Position numbers and translations under genes: made by a program
Origin: Pseudovibrio sp. Tun.PSC04-5.I4
GTDB lineage: Bacteria; Pseudomonadota; Alphaproteobacteria; Rhizobiales; Stappiaceae
NCBI RefSeq assembly: GCF_900104145.1
Contig: NZ_FNLB01000006.1
Span: 2,361,501-2,425,500, forward strand
Direction of reading: 5' to 3'
Length of the DNA stretch: 64,000 nucleotides
Notes under the pieces: model-generated
Database searches by the model: none
What the model saw: only the letters and a program-made list of their open reading frames with translations
What the model was told of the DNA's origin: nothing
Shown here: in pieces, positions 35,789 through 43,993 of the stretch
Position numbering within the stretch: position 1 is the stretch's first letter
Layout of the letters: every line of letters begins with the position of its first letter

Positions 35789-36697
35789 TCAGTCATTGCA
35801 GATTGTTGTACGCACTTGAGAGCGTAACCAGCGATGACGCGGGGAAGCGTCTGCTCTTATGTGCCATATCTGTGATATCGTATCACTTGGGATTGCAAAA
35901 GGTGGTGGACAGAATGCCAAGTCTGAAAATGTCGTAGTTTTGAGGCCAAGCGGCATCATCGCAACCAACTTACTTCCACGCAGAATCGTCGCCACAGACG
36001 CAAAACTTGGAACACTGACAGCTATACGGCGCTGGCGCCCCAATTCGGCGAGAACGCTATCAACACGTGTTTTACCAAATCTACCAGGCATCATCACAAC
36101 GTGTTGCGCCACGCAATACAGATCCAATGTGTTTGGGCTGCGACCGTGGTTTGGGTCATAATAACAAACGTCTATATCATCGCTTATTATGAGTTGTTGT
36201 TTTATGTCCATTTGGTCAGAGGTCAGTTCCGGAGCCAGTACCAAATCGACACTGCCCGACCGTAACAAATCAGCCCATTCATCCTGAGCAAGTGCGCGTA
36301 TGATCTGAATTTGGGCATTTGGGGCGCTTTCACGCAGACGCGCAATGAGTGGCTTCACAATAACTTCGATTTCATAGTCGTTCGCGGCAATTACAAAAGC
36401 GCGTGTTTCTATGCTGGGATCATATACATCGGATTGCGAAAATTTTGCCAAGTCCAGTAAGATCCGGCGCGCATCCTCGACCAAAAGATCAGCCTTTTCC
36501 GTCGGGGTTATACCACGTCCCATCGGCACGAACAGGGCGTCTCCGGTGATGTCTCGCAACCGGTTTAAACCGTGACTGACAGTGGATTGTGTCACGTTTA
36601 ATGATCGTGCTGATGCGGTCACCGAACCTGTTTCGTAGACAGCGACAAACATGGCCAACAAACGACCATCCACGGTATATTGATTAATTCTGTTCAT
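35789..36697 (-). CDS. LysR-family regulator
   Basis: 302 residues, complete. The N-terminal helix-turn-helix is TGSVTASARSLNVTQSTVSH, followed by LNRLRDITGDALFVPMGRGITPT; the effector-binding half is of LysR-substrate type with an NodD/LinR-like style. It is divergent from the SnoaL-domain gene, with a perfect inverted repeat in the 82-base space, so it very likely controls that gene and itself. It sits in the AT-richer right part of the left element. Confidence 0.9.
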   Translation of the reverse strand: MNRINQYTVDGRLLAMFVAVYETGSVTASARSLNVTQSTVSHGLNRLRDITGDALFVPMGRGITPTEKADLLVEDARRILLDLAKFSQSDVYDPSIETRAFVIAANDYEIEVIVKPLIARLRESAPNAQIQIIRALAQDEWADLLRSGSVDLVLAPELTSDQMDIKQQLIISDDIDVCYYDPNHGRSPNTLDLYCVAQHVVMMPGRFGKTRVDSVLAELGRQRRIAVSVPSFASVATILRGSKLVAMMPLGLKTTTFSDLAFCPPPFAIPSDTISQIWHIRADASPRHRWLRSQVRTTICND

Positions 36698-36704
36698 AGA
36701 TCAC

Positions 36705-36727
36705 ATGAATACCATTGCTGTATTCAT
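36705..36727. promoter_or_regulatory. Probable LysR operator
   Basis: ATGAATAC-N7-GTATTCAT is a perfect inverted repeat containing the T-N11-A pattern of LysR regulators. It lies 8 bases in front of the LysR start and 53 before the SnoaL-domain gene. A second AT-rich half-site TTCATAATCAAT follows. Confidence 0.65.
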
Positions 36728-36779
36728 AATCAATACCCTGATTTAGATATGTCCCCAAGCAACAACTGGAGACATCAAA

Positions 36780-37679
36780 ATGTCAATTAAGACCAAATTC
36801 CTCGCGACGACAACAAGCTTGGCGCTTTTGTTTTCGGTCCCTGCATTTGCAGATCAGCGCAACATTGATGTAGACACACAAGCGTCAATCAAGCTGGCTG
36901 AAAGCTTTTATCAAGACGTTCTGGTTTATCGGAATCTTGATAATTTCAGCAAATATGTTGGTGACGTTTACACTCAACATGCTACGGCCTATGGCGACGG
37001 CCCTGAACAAATGCTGGCGGCTGTTACCCATGAATTGAACGCCGACCCAGGGGTGCAAGTTGACCTTTATCGTACGATTGCCGAGGGCCCTTATGTGGCG
37101 ATCCAGTCTGTTTGGACAGCAAGCAGCGGTGAAGAACATGTATATGTAGATATCTGGCGTCGCGAAAATGGCGTTTTGATGGAACACTGGGATCACTTCC
37201 AACAGGTTCCAGAAGAATCGGCCAATAAAAACACAATGTATCAAGGCCCAGGTACTGACATCTATACCGCAAACCAAGATGTAGAACGTAACCGCGAACG
37301 TGCCATTGCTGTCCTGAATTCATTTGAAAATCCAGCAGATACATCCGCGGTAACGGATTATGTTTCTGCCGAAGAATACATCCAGCACAATCCCAATGTG
37401 CCTGATGGCCGTGACGCACTTATTGGTTATTTGGATAGCATCGCTCAAAGCAACACACGTCTTGAAGTTGAGATCGCGAAAACCATCGCAATGGGCGATA
37501 TGGTGTTGGTTCATTCCAAGCAAACGAACCTCGATACAGAAGATGATCTGGGCTTTGGTTACATGGATATCTTCCGTTTCAATGACGAAGGTCAAATCGT
37601 GGAACATTGGGATATCGAAGAAGCGCAAACTGGCGAATCTGCGAATGACAATGATGTGTTCGGCTATTCTGACAACTAA
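36780..37679 (+). CDS. Periplasmic double SnoaL-like domain protein
   Basis: 299 residues with a signal peptide (MSIKTKFLATTTSLALLFSV, cleavage after AFA). Two consecutive SnoaL/NTF2-like cone domains (about 25-155 and 165-290) share the motifs YTQHATAYGDG/YIQHNPNVPDG and WDHFQQVPEE/WDIEEAQTGE. Family members bind or convert small polyketide-like or lactone molecules; the substrate here is unknown. The ATG is preceded by CTGGAG. It is divergent from the LysR gene and is probably its target. A truncated Tat-type gene follows 25 bases later. Confidence 0.85.
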   Translation: MSIKTKFLATTTSLALLFSVPAFADQRNIDVDTQASIKLAESFYQDVLVYRNLDNFSKYVGDVYTQHATAYGDGPEQMLAAVTHELNADPGVQVDLYRTIAEGPYVAIQSVWTASSGEEHVYVDIWRRENGVLMEHWDHFQQVPEESANKNTMYQGPGTDIYTANQDVERNRERAIAVLNSFENPADTSAVTDYVSAEEYIQHNPNVPDGRDALIGYLDSIAQSNTRLEVEIAKTIAMGDMVLVHSKQTNLDTEDDLGFGYMDIFRFNDEGQIVEHWDIEEAQTGESANDNDVFGYSDN

Positions 37680-37704
37680 TCTGATACGTTAAAAAAAGAA
37701 AACT

Positions 37705-37908
37705 ATGACCGGTAAAATGACACGTCGCGACTTTGTAACCAATGCAGCCGCAGTTACAATCAGCAGCACAGCGCTGTTTGCAGATTTGGCACAGGCTGAT
37801 AACGTCACCGGTCATGGCGCATTCATTTGGGAGGGAGAGACGCGCATGACCTGCGCCGTTGCACCAATATCGTCTCTGGGCCGTTCAAGTGATCACAGAG
37901 CCTCATAG
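37705..37908 (+). pseudogene. Truncated Tat-secreted protein
   Basis: The frame begins MTGKMTRRDFVTNAAAVTIS, a twin-arginine signal peptide with cleavage near AQA, followed by GHGAFIWEGETR, a start common in secreted alpha/beta hydrolases. After about 50 codons it runs into unrelated sequence and stops. The missing part is probably the catalytic body. With the SnoaL gene upstream it would have formed an operon under the LysR regulator. Confidence 0.55.
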
Positions 37909-38098
37909 GGGCGACTGCAAAAACCTCCGTCATAACTGCCTCAATCTTTGATAGAAACACTCGAAGGACTGCTGTTCGCCCAGTTTACAGACATCGTGCT
38001 TAGAGCCCAAAGTTACAGTCAATATTTATGCCTTTGACCTTGCTCAGAGATAGACAGTCATATACCAAAAACTGCAGCGGGAGTGGGAGGAGAACGAA

Positions 38099-38772
38099 AT
38101 GAAATTCATGAGCGCCAGCTACCGCAAAGAGATGCAGAGGCAACTCCGTTTAGTAGTCAAAAGTACAGACTGGCGTCAATCGAAAGGTGTTGTCTTTAGG
38201 CAGAGCGACGATTGGTTCATTGCCGGCCATTGGCGGAATGTGAGCGCAAATGCTTCTGATGGCCTCCGAATTGAAATTCTGGCTAAGCCTATGGCCATTG
38301 ACCCAATGTTATGGGAAGTGATGGGGCTGGAAGAAAACAACACAAAGCCATTAAGTTTCCGGTACTGGGGGCTTTCATCTGCGGAATTCCAGTCTTGAGT
38401 TCTGAAGTAATTGAGGAAATCGAACCGGAACTAGCAATGCCAGAAATGCTCGTATCTCTGGAGAATATGCTACCAAGAGTATTTTTGCAGGTAGCCAATA
38501 CGAAGTTCTCCGATATAGCAAAAAATACGGCCGGCATACACGACAACTGGCGGATGGGTGAGACCATTATACACGCGCTCAGGCTCGAAGAAGAGCCCGA
38601 TCTTGCATTACAATATGCGAGTTCTCGCCGTGGAGGATTTTCGATTTCCCGCACCTCACAGGATGTGGAAAAAGCTGGAAAAACTCATAACGAAATGGCG
38701 GCGCCATTAATCGAAAAAGAAGAAAACTTCTCGCCCAAGCGAAACTTCTTGCAACGTTTGCTTAGCAGATGA
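38099..38772 (+). pseudogene. Hypothetical gene split by a frameshift
   Basis: GGGAGG upstream and the ATG at 38099 open a frame for 99 residues (MKFMSASYRKEMQRQLRLVV to RYWGLSSAEFQS). A second frame then carries on in sense from about 38340 to 38772 (LGAFICGIPVLSSEVIEEIE to RNFLQRLLSR). Joined near RYWG/LGAF they give about 220 residues, so one base was probably lost or gained around 38340-38395. The protein is soluble and of unknown family. If the two parts are expressed separately they would be unusual fragments. Confidence 0.55.
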
Positions 38773-38832
38773 ACCATTTAAAACCAGACGGACGCAAAAT
38801 CCGCACCAACCGATAAACCCTTGCAAGGTGTG

Positions 38833-39556
38833 TCTGACGTCGTCTTAGGACGCCAGCTTGATCTACTCTTTTCGGAAATCCATTCCTCTGCTGCTAAAGA
38901 CAACAGCGGGGCTTTCGTAACTCTTGAGGTGCTTTCAATCACGGGGTTTCTACAATGTCCCCCTCGTTTCGTTTAGCAATGGCCTGATTTGCTCTTATGG
39001 TTGCCTTCTGCAGCACCTTAGCGGCGATTGTGATAGACGGGGAGCTTGGCTTAACTCGTAGCTCAACACCTTCCCAAGTCAGGACCTCCAAAGCCTCATT
39101 CATGAAAAATGGCAGCACCTTACCGCGAGCATGGTTATGTCGGATAAGTTCGTCCTGCGAGCCAGTGCTCTCTGCATTTTCTTCAAAGGAAAGCACAGGT
39201 GCTTCAGGCAACACGTCATCTGGATCATAAAAACCAGTTGCTCTGGTCTCGTCGTCTTCATCAAGGAGATGGGCGTAGTAAACTTTTTCAATCAGATTGA
39301 GTTGTTCATTGTTCAACTCGCCCAACATTGGACCATTGGCCTTCAGAATGGACTGCCGATGGGCTTCGAATTTCTGATCAACTTCGACGGCTGCAACACG
39401 AACACGCCGCTTAGCTTCCTGAAAATCAGAAGTCCTCAATGAGAAAGTTTCTTCGGTCTTGGGATAGGTATCTTGGATATCAACAGGCACTGCGGCACGG
39501 TGATAATAAGTTGCACCACGTCGATACAAACGGGGGTGCCTAGCCATCTTTTCCAT
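38833..39556 (-). pseudogene. Tyrosine recombinase (integrase), frameshifted and truncated
   Basis: The first 205 codons are open: RHPRLYRRGATYYHRAAVPV is the N-terminal arm-binding domain of DUF6538-type phage integrases. After IVETP and a stop near 38939 the core-binding domain goes on in another frame (LLSLAAEEWISEKSRSSWRP, KTTSDT) to about 38833, where homology ends. The catalytic domain with the R-H-R-Y residues is missing. The start lies 89 bases from the right core repeat, the usual place of an integrase, supporting that repeat as the att site. Confidence 0.82.
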
Positions 39557-39644
39557 AGCTCCACTGTAACACTGAACTGGAGCACTTGGATATAAAAGCT
39601 ATTACATAGCAATAACTTACTGATTTCAAAGGGAAAGAAAAAGT

Positions 39645-39666
39645 AATGGCGGAGAGACAGAGATTC
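39645..39666. other. Attachment-site core, second copy
   Basis: Identical over 22 bases and in the same orientation as 24969-24990. On its right, at 39769-39789, is the same arm-like repeat TGTTATGTAG-TTTGTTATGTA as at 25091; on its left (about 39598) is an inverted TTACATAG. Having arm-like sites on both sides fits a junction between two elements integrated one after the other. The intact tRNA should be further right, beyond the window. Confidence 0.65.
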
Positions 39667-39789
39667 ATCGAGCTGATTCTCTACAGGCGTTCTTATTACA
39701 ATATCAGCATTATTATCAAAGTGTTACATAAGAAATTGTCTTCACTGTTTGATAGCGAAATTATCAATTGTTATGTAGTTTGTTATGTA

Positions 39790-40088
39790 GAAACTATATT
39801 GCATTGAGATCGACCCACGAGCCGATTTACAGTGTCACGCGAGAACTAAGTTGAATACTAAAAAATATGACATCATGACCTAATCAGGTCATTTGCGGTG
39901 GGGTCACGATCTGACGTTTGCGATCACGCTTCTATTTTTAAGTGTGTTTGATGGTGCTCATTGAAACGTATCCAGACAAAATTGCTATGGGCCGTCAAGA
40001 AATCACAGACCGTTCATGAGAGCGACTGTAAAAGCATCTGCACAAACTGGTTCAACTTTCGGTGGAACTGGCTCAACGTACGTTATGG
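39790..40088. other. Non-coding stretch with a partial repeat
   Basis: No gene seen. Around 39989-40065 the sequence (GGGCCGTCAAG, then ATCACAGACCGTTCATGAGAG) resembles 37878-37950 in the left element, so part of it is an old repeat of unknown kind. Confidence 0.35.
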
Positions 40089-40206
40089 TATACTCAGCTC
40101 CCTCAGAAACCCGAATGTTTTTCTAAGAAATGCTGCGCAGAATTCCTGCAATTTTGGTCATGGAAACTGTTCAGCATATTTCGGGTTTTGGAGAGAGGTG
40201 AGTATA
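40089..40206. repeat. 118-bp MITE-like repeat, copy A
   Basis: It begins TATACTCAGCTCCCTCAGAA and ends GGTTTTGGAGAGAGGTGAGTATA in inverted-repeat form: TATACTCA/TGAGTATA at the tips and AACCCGAA/TTCGGGTT inside. The partner at 41713-41830 has the same length and is nearly identical. The TA at each tip would fit an IS630/mariner-type TA target. No coding capacity. Confidence 0.7.
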
Positions 40207-40453
40207 GCCAAAGTGATGGAAAAAATTTCTAACTTTTAAGGCCTGATCCAAAGTTTGCGACAGAACCCCACCTCAGCAGTAAATGTATTTATTACTACTT
40301 TCTAATATTCTAATATGAGGCGCAATCAAAACATAAATTGTACATATTTGTATCAGCGGTGGATTTTCCCAAAACTTGTGACAAGCAAGTGAGTTTGTGC
40401 GGGCAATCCGCAACGCGGATTACCAAAGAACAGCAGCTTCAGCTTGAAGGCGA

Positions 40454-41203
40454 TCACCACGGGAATGGTGATTTGTAGTCTTCATAGCTGTTATTATTTC
40501 GTTCCCATTGATACAAAGCCGAATTGTACTGCGACGTAGAGTCCAGCTCAGCCTTGGGGTTGTTTTTTTGCTCTTCAAACAGCTCTTCATAGGCTTGGGT
40601 AAGGAGTGTGACGACTGGGTCATCAGAGCTGAACCCAGACACTTTTCCGCCGCTAAGCCGCTTATAGTTGGCCTGCGCTTCTGCTTTATGTTGCGCCCAC
40701 TCAAAAGATTTTTTCTCTTCTGAAGAGGTTTTCTCATCCAGAAACCGCAAAAGAGTCATGTAGTTTTCTGCCGTTGGCACAGTGTCTGGATCGTCGCCTT
40801 TCAAAACAAAAACAAGTTGCTCGTCCATAACGAGTTTGGCGGCTTTGATTTCTTCTTTAGAGAAGTAGCCGGTTTTATTGCTGGAAATAGCGGAGAGGGT
40901 CTCGCGGTCGAAATCTAAATCATCAAAAATATCGCGCCGGAAGCCTTCAATGTCATCATGATATTTGCTGGAGTTGCTATCAAGGTTACCATACTGGCCT
41001 GTCAGTTTGGCACGGGCATCAATTGCGATATCTGAAATCGGCTTTAAACGGGAGGTTTCAGAGTTTTGTGAGGAAGTGCTACCCGGATTTGTGAGAGTAT
41101 GTGTTGATCGCACCCCAGAGGAAAACCCTGCGTTACCAACATATTTTGCGATGCTATAATTGGATAAACTGTATCCAGTTCCATTTCCCGTATGAATGCT
41201 CAT
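40454..41203 (-). CDS. Unknown protein at the prophage left end (candidate conversion gene)
   Basis: 249 residues from the ATG at 41203 (AAGAGGA 8 bases upstream). No signal peptide; the N-terminus is polar, Ser/Asn/Gly-rich (MSIHTGNGTGYSLSNYSIAK). The body is helical and acidic (DDIEGFRRDIFDDLDFDRET, EEIKAAKLVMDEQLVFVLKG) and the C-terminus aromatic (SYEDYKSPFPW). The Ser-rich start followed by a helical acidic body is seen in some secreted effectors, but I recognise no family. Situated between two MITE copies beside an IS5 remnant, hence a likely acquired gene. Confidence 0.65.
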   Translation of the reverse strand: MSIHTGNGTGYSLSNYSIAKYVGNAGFSSGVRSTHTLTNPGSTSSQNSETSRLKPISDIAIDARAKLTGQYGNLDSNSSKYHDDIEGFRRDIFDDLDFDRETLSAISSNKTGYFSKEEIKAAKLVMDEQLVFVLKGDDPDTVPTAENYMTLLRFLDEKTSSEEKKSFEWAQHKAEAQANYKRLSGGKVSGFSSDDPVVTLLTQAYEELFEEQKNNPKAELDSTSQYNSALYQWERNNNSYEDYKSPFPW

Positions 41204-41357
41204 GAAACATTTTCCTCTTAAATAAAGTATTGCTCCAACACTTACTCTTCCTAACCTTCGCAAAGCTGGATTACCTATAAGAGCCCGATTTAAAAGTAGT
41301 TGAATAATATCAATAAGTTGTGATTCAACCATCTTACCGAACGAGATGGAGGATCGC

Positions 41358-41696
41358 ATGCCTTGGACTGACACCGCCCGCAAGCAGTATATTCGAGATC
41401 ATATACGTTACTCAAGCGATCTGACCGATCCGGAATGGTCAATCATAAAGGCTTTCATCCTTCCGGCGCGATCGGGTGGCAGGCCACGAACAACTTGCAT
41501 ACGGGCGGTGAAGAATGCGATCATGTACATCGCTGGCAGTGGGTGCCAGTGGCGTATGTTACCTAAGGACTTCCCACCCGTTTCGACGGTGCGCGGGTTC
41601 TTCAATAAGTGGCGCAATTGTGGACTTTGGCAGACAATTAACGGCCTTGATGGGTTGGATGCCCCACCCCGACGGCATCACAATGTGCCATTATAG
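41358..41696 (+). pseudogene. IS5-family transposase fragment (IS402 type)
   Basis: MPWTDTARKQYIRDHIRYSS followed by DLTDPEWSIIKAFILP, GGRPRTT, and GCQWRMLPKDFPP: the N-terminal DUF4096 domain of IS402-group transposases (orfA). After WQTIN the frame drifts to GLDAPPRRHHNVPL and stops; the DDE catalytic part is missing. The right side abuts the second MITE copy. Inactive remnant. Confidence 0.85.
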
Positions 41697-41712
41697 TTAG
41701 ACTTGGTCTTAC

Positions 41713-41830
41713 TATAATCAGCTCCCTCAGAAACCCGAATGTTTTTCTAAGTAATGCTGCGCAGGATTCCTGCAATTTTGGTCATCGAACCTGTTCAGCA
41801 TTTTTTGGGTTTTGGAGGGACAGGAGTATA
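41713..41830. repeat. 118-bp MITE-like repeat, copy B
   Basis: Same orientation and length as 40089-40206, with about a dozen differences; tips TATAATCA and GGAGTATA. The two copies bracket 1.5 kb with the unknown gene and the IS5 fragment. Confidence 0.7.
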
Positions 41831-41882
41831 CAAACCTTCTATATTAAGGCGGATGCTTTAGATGCTGGCAAAATCAAGACAC

Positions 41883-42764
41883 TCACATGCCCCTCAACTG
41901 CTCAAAGTGTACCGCAATCTCCCTTTGGGCTTGCGATAGTTCTTGCTGCGTAAGGCGCTTTGCAGCCCTATCTCTATTCTGTTTTGCGCCCACAATTCCA
42001 TTTACTTCTGCGATAAAAAACCAAATGTATGCGCTTTTGTGGTCCTGCGACTCGCCTCGTCCTTCTGCGTACATGACCCCGAGATTATATTGCGCCTTGG
42101 AATGGCCCTGCTCAGCTGCAAGACGGTACCATTTTACTGCCTGAGCATCGTTCTGCGGCTCGCCTATTCCGGTTTCGCACAGAACCCCGAGATTATATTG
42201 GGCGTAGGCATAGCCCTGTTCAGCGGCAAGACGGTACCATTCTACAGCTTTAACATCGTCCTGCGTAACGCCATTTCCGAAGTAGTACATATTCCCGAGT
42301 TTATTTTGGGCGGTGGCCTTAGCCTCCTCAGCGGCAAGACGGAACCATTTTTCAGCTTGAACATCATCCTGCGGCACGCCTTTACCGGTGCCGTACATGA
42401 ATCCGAGAATAATTTGCGCGTCGGTATAGCCCTGCTCAGCGGCAAGACGGAACCATTTTTCAGCTTTAACATCATCCTGCGGCACGCCTTTACCGGTGCC
42501 GTACATGATCCCGAGATTATATTGCGCCTTGGAATGGCCTTGCTCAGCTGCAAGACGGTACCATTTTACAGCTTGATCATAGTCCTTCGGCACGCCTTCT
42601 CCGATTTCGTACAGGACCCCGAGATTATGTTGCGCGTAGGCCTTGCCCTGCTCAGCACCCTTGGTGATGGCATGGAGATCGTACCCGTACGCGAGAGAGA
42701 GAAGTATGAATGGCACTAAAGTGACCAAAGCCCCTAGAACTACTTTAAGAAAGCGTAACTGCAT
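41883..42764 (-). CDS. Sel1-repeat protein with signal peptide
   Basis: 293 residues from the ATG at 42764, which begins a signal peptide (MQLRFLKVVLGALVTLVPFI, cleavage near LAYG); the in-frame ATG at 42839 is less likely. Six 36-residue Sel1 repeats follow (consensus AQYNLGVMYxxGxGVPQDDxx and AVKWYRLAAEQG), making an alpha-solenoid. Sel1 proteins bind partners in the periplasm, and several affect host interaction. The repeats are very similar at DNA level (108-bp period), suggesting recent expansion. Location at the end of the late region suggests a lysogenic-conversion gene. Confidence 0.9.
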   Translation of the reverse strand: MQLRFLKVVLGALVTLVPFILLSLAYGYDLHAITKGAEQGKAYAQHNLGVLYEIGEGVPKDYDQAVKWYRLAAEQGHSKAQYNLGIMYGTGKGVPQDDVKAEKWFRLAAEQGYTDAQIILGFMYGTGKGVPQDDVQAEKWFRLAAEEAKATAQNKLGNMYYFGNGVTQDDVKAVEWYRLAAEQGYAYAQYNLGVLCETGIGEPQNDAQAVKWYRLAAEQGHSKAQYNLGVMYAEGRGESQDHKSAYIWFFIAEVNGIVGAKQNRDRAAKRLTQQELSQAQREIAVHFEQLRGM

Positions 42765-42817
42765 GTTTTCTACTCCGAAACAGCAACACCCAAACAATAC
42801 CACCCGAAACAATAACA

Positions 42818-43000
42818 ATGACAAAAATCTATAATTCAAAAATTAGACACTCTCGGACTGGCGTTGAGCCGGGGCTCTGGATCGCCAACAAAAAGACGGC
42901 TATCGCCAGCGGATATGCCGAAACCGAAGAGGCTGCGAAACAAATGGCAGAGCGTAACGAAATGCGGGGCACAAGCCCCGCGTATATCATTTTGAAATGA
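42818..43000 (+). CDS. Small hypothetical protein
   Basis: 60 residues, basic and soluble (HSRTGVEPGLWIANKKTAIA then EEAAKQMAERNEMRG), with an amphipathic helix in the second half. It opposes the late genes and overlaps the end of the methylase gene by 14 bases. No good ribosome site is visible. Not recognised; it may be chance. Confidence 0.35.
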   Translation: MTKIYNSKIRHSRTGVEPGLWIANKKTAIASGYAETEEAAKQMAERNEMRGTSPAYIILK

Positions 43001-43787
43001 TGAGTTCTAACACATGCTTACCTGCCTCCTTGGCGATGGAATAGTTCAAGCTAACGTCGTCTTGCCGGAAGCCATCAAACGTCTTTCGAACCTCCTCCCT
43101 GTCATTCATCGAGAGGATAAAGCGACCTTTGATCTTTGATAAAAGATCAGCCATCTCCTCAAAGTGTGAGCGTTCAAAGATGCCTTTGCCATAATCTTTT
43201 TCCCCGCCCCAGTACGGCGGATCTAAATAGAACAAGGTCTGGGTAGCGTCATAGCGTTCAAGGCAGGCACGCCAGTCAAGGTTTTCAATCGTCACAGCGG
43301 ACAGTCTGCCAGATACCAGCTCAATATTACTCAGCGCCCGGTTTGCATTGAATCTTGAGGGACGCTCCAAAGCGACCCCAAATGCCTGACATACGGACTT
43401 ACCTCCAAACGCCAACCTTTGCAGATAATAGAACCGCACAGCTCTTTGAATGTCGGTCAGGTGATCAAGGCTGGCATCGCGAAGCGCCTCAAACTCTTGA
43501 CGTGATGAAAACATGTACTCCAGGCTACGTAAGAACTCTGGCTTGTGCGAACGCAGTACCCGAAAGAAGGTGACAAGTTCACTGTTGATGTCGTTAATCA
43601 CCTCACATTTGGGGATTGATGTGCGGCGGAAGAACACCCCACCCATGCCGCAGAACACATCAACAAAGCTCAGGTGCGGGACTTGATTGATCTGACCGAT
43701 GATACGGGACGCAAGCTGACTTTTGCCGCCAAGATAGGGTGCCACCGGTTCAGATTTGACCGGAGCGACTTCTCCAAATAAATTCAT
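42987..43787 (-). CDS. D12-class adenine-N6 DNA methyltransferase (Dam-like), phage
   Basis: 266 residues from the ATG at 43787 (MNLFGEVAPVK). The AdoMet-binding motif X PYLGGKSQLASR is at 18-28, motif I DVFCGMGG at 43-50, and catalytic motif IV DPPY at 189-192. Length and motif order (X-I-IV) fit the Dam/DpnM class; no restriction partner is adjacent. The enzyme probably methylates adenine in a short site and may protect phage DNA or time replication. A broken copy lies at 26294-27046. Confidence 0.92.
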   Translation of the reverse strand: MNLFGEVAPVKSEPVAPYLGGKSQLASRIIGQINQVPHLSFVDVFCGMGGVFFRRTSIPKCEVINDINSELVTFFRVLRSHKPEFLRSLEYMFSSRQEFEALRDASLDHLTDIQRAVRFYYLQRLAFGGKSVCQAFGVALERPSRFNANRALSNIELVSGRLSAVTIENLDWRACLERYDATQTLFYLDPPYWGGEKDYGKGIFERSHFEEMADLLSKIKGRFILSMNDREEVRKTFDGFRQDDVSLNYSIAKEAGKHVLELIISK

Positions 43788-43806
43788 CTTGAAGTTTACT
43801 CTCAAG

Positions 43807-43965
43807 CTATGGCAGTATTTCCCAGCCGTACAATTTACAATGTATGGCAATGGTGGGAACGAGCCTATCAGCCTCTTAACGAGCTCTCACGGACTGGTTT
43901 TCCAATGACCGTGGATGGACGTGATAGCACACGTCGATCTTCCCACCACCTATTAAGCAGGAAGC
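43807..43965 (-). pseudogene. C-terminal fragment of an unknown gene, copy 2
   Basis: RWWEDRR...KPVRELVK in one frame, then after a one-base insertion VPTIAIHCKLYGWEILP and stop in the next. It aligns base by base with 27066-27227. Both copies precede the methylase, so the fragment belonged to the ancestral prophage and was already short when they separated, or decayed twice. Confidence 0.45.
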
Positions 43966-43993
43966 AAGATCGCTTTGTCTGTTGTGGGGCAGT

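Larger units (their letters stand above)
24969..39666. mobile_element. Decayed integrative element (left of two in tandem)
   Basis: The segment is bounded by identical 22-bp repeats and contains remnants of a phage or phage-plasmid: ParA-type gene with a stop, methylase with a lost motif, integrase with frameshift and missing catalytic domain. The remnants share sequence with the prophage to the right. Between the remnants lie intact, GC-richer cargo genes (MoxR operon) and a LysR/SnoaL pair. With its integrase broken it should not move unless a related integrase acts in trans. Confidence 0.65.

Noticed and set aside
12982..39612. Relationship between the TTACATAGCAA repeats at 12.98 kb and the TTACATAGCAATAA sequence at 39.6 kb near the att core
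   Set aside because: Only about 11 shared bases in AT-rich DNA; likely chance without further copies.
42242..42553. Repetitive frames antisense or out of frame within the Sel1 gene
   Set aside because: They are shadows of the 108-bp repeated Sel1 units.
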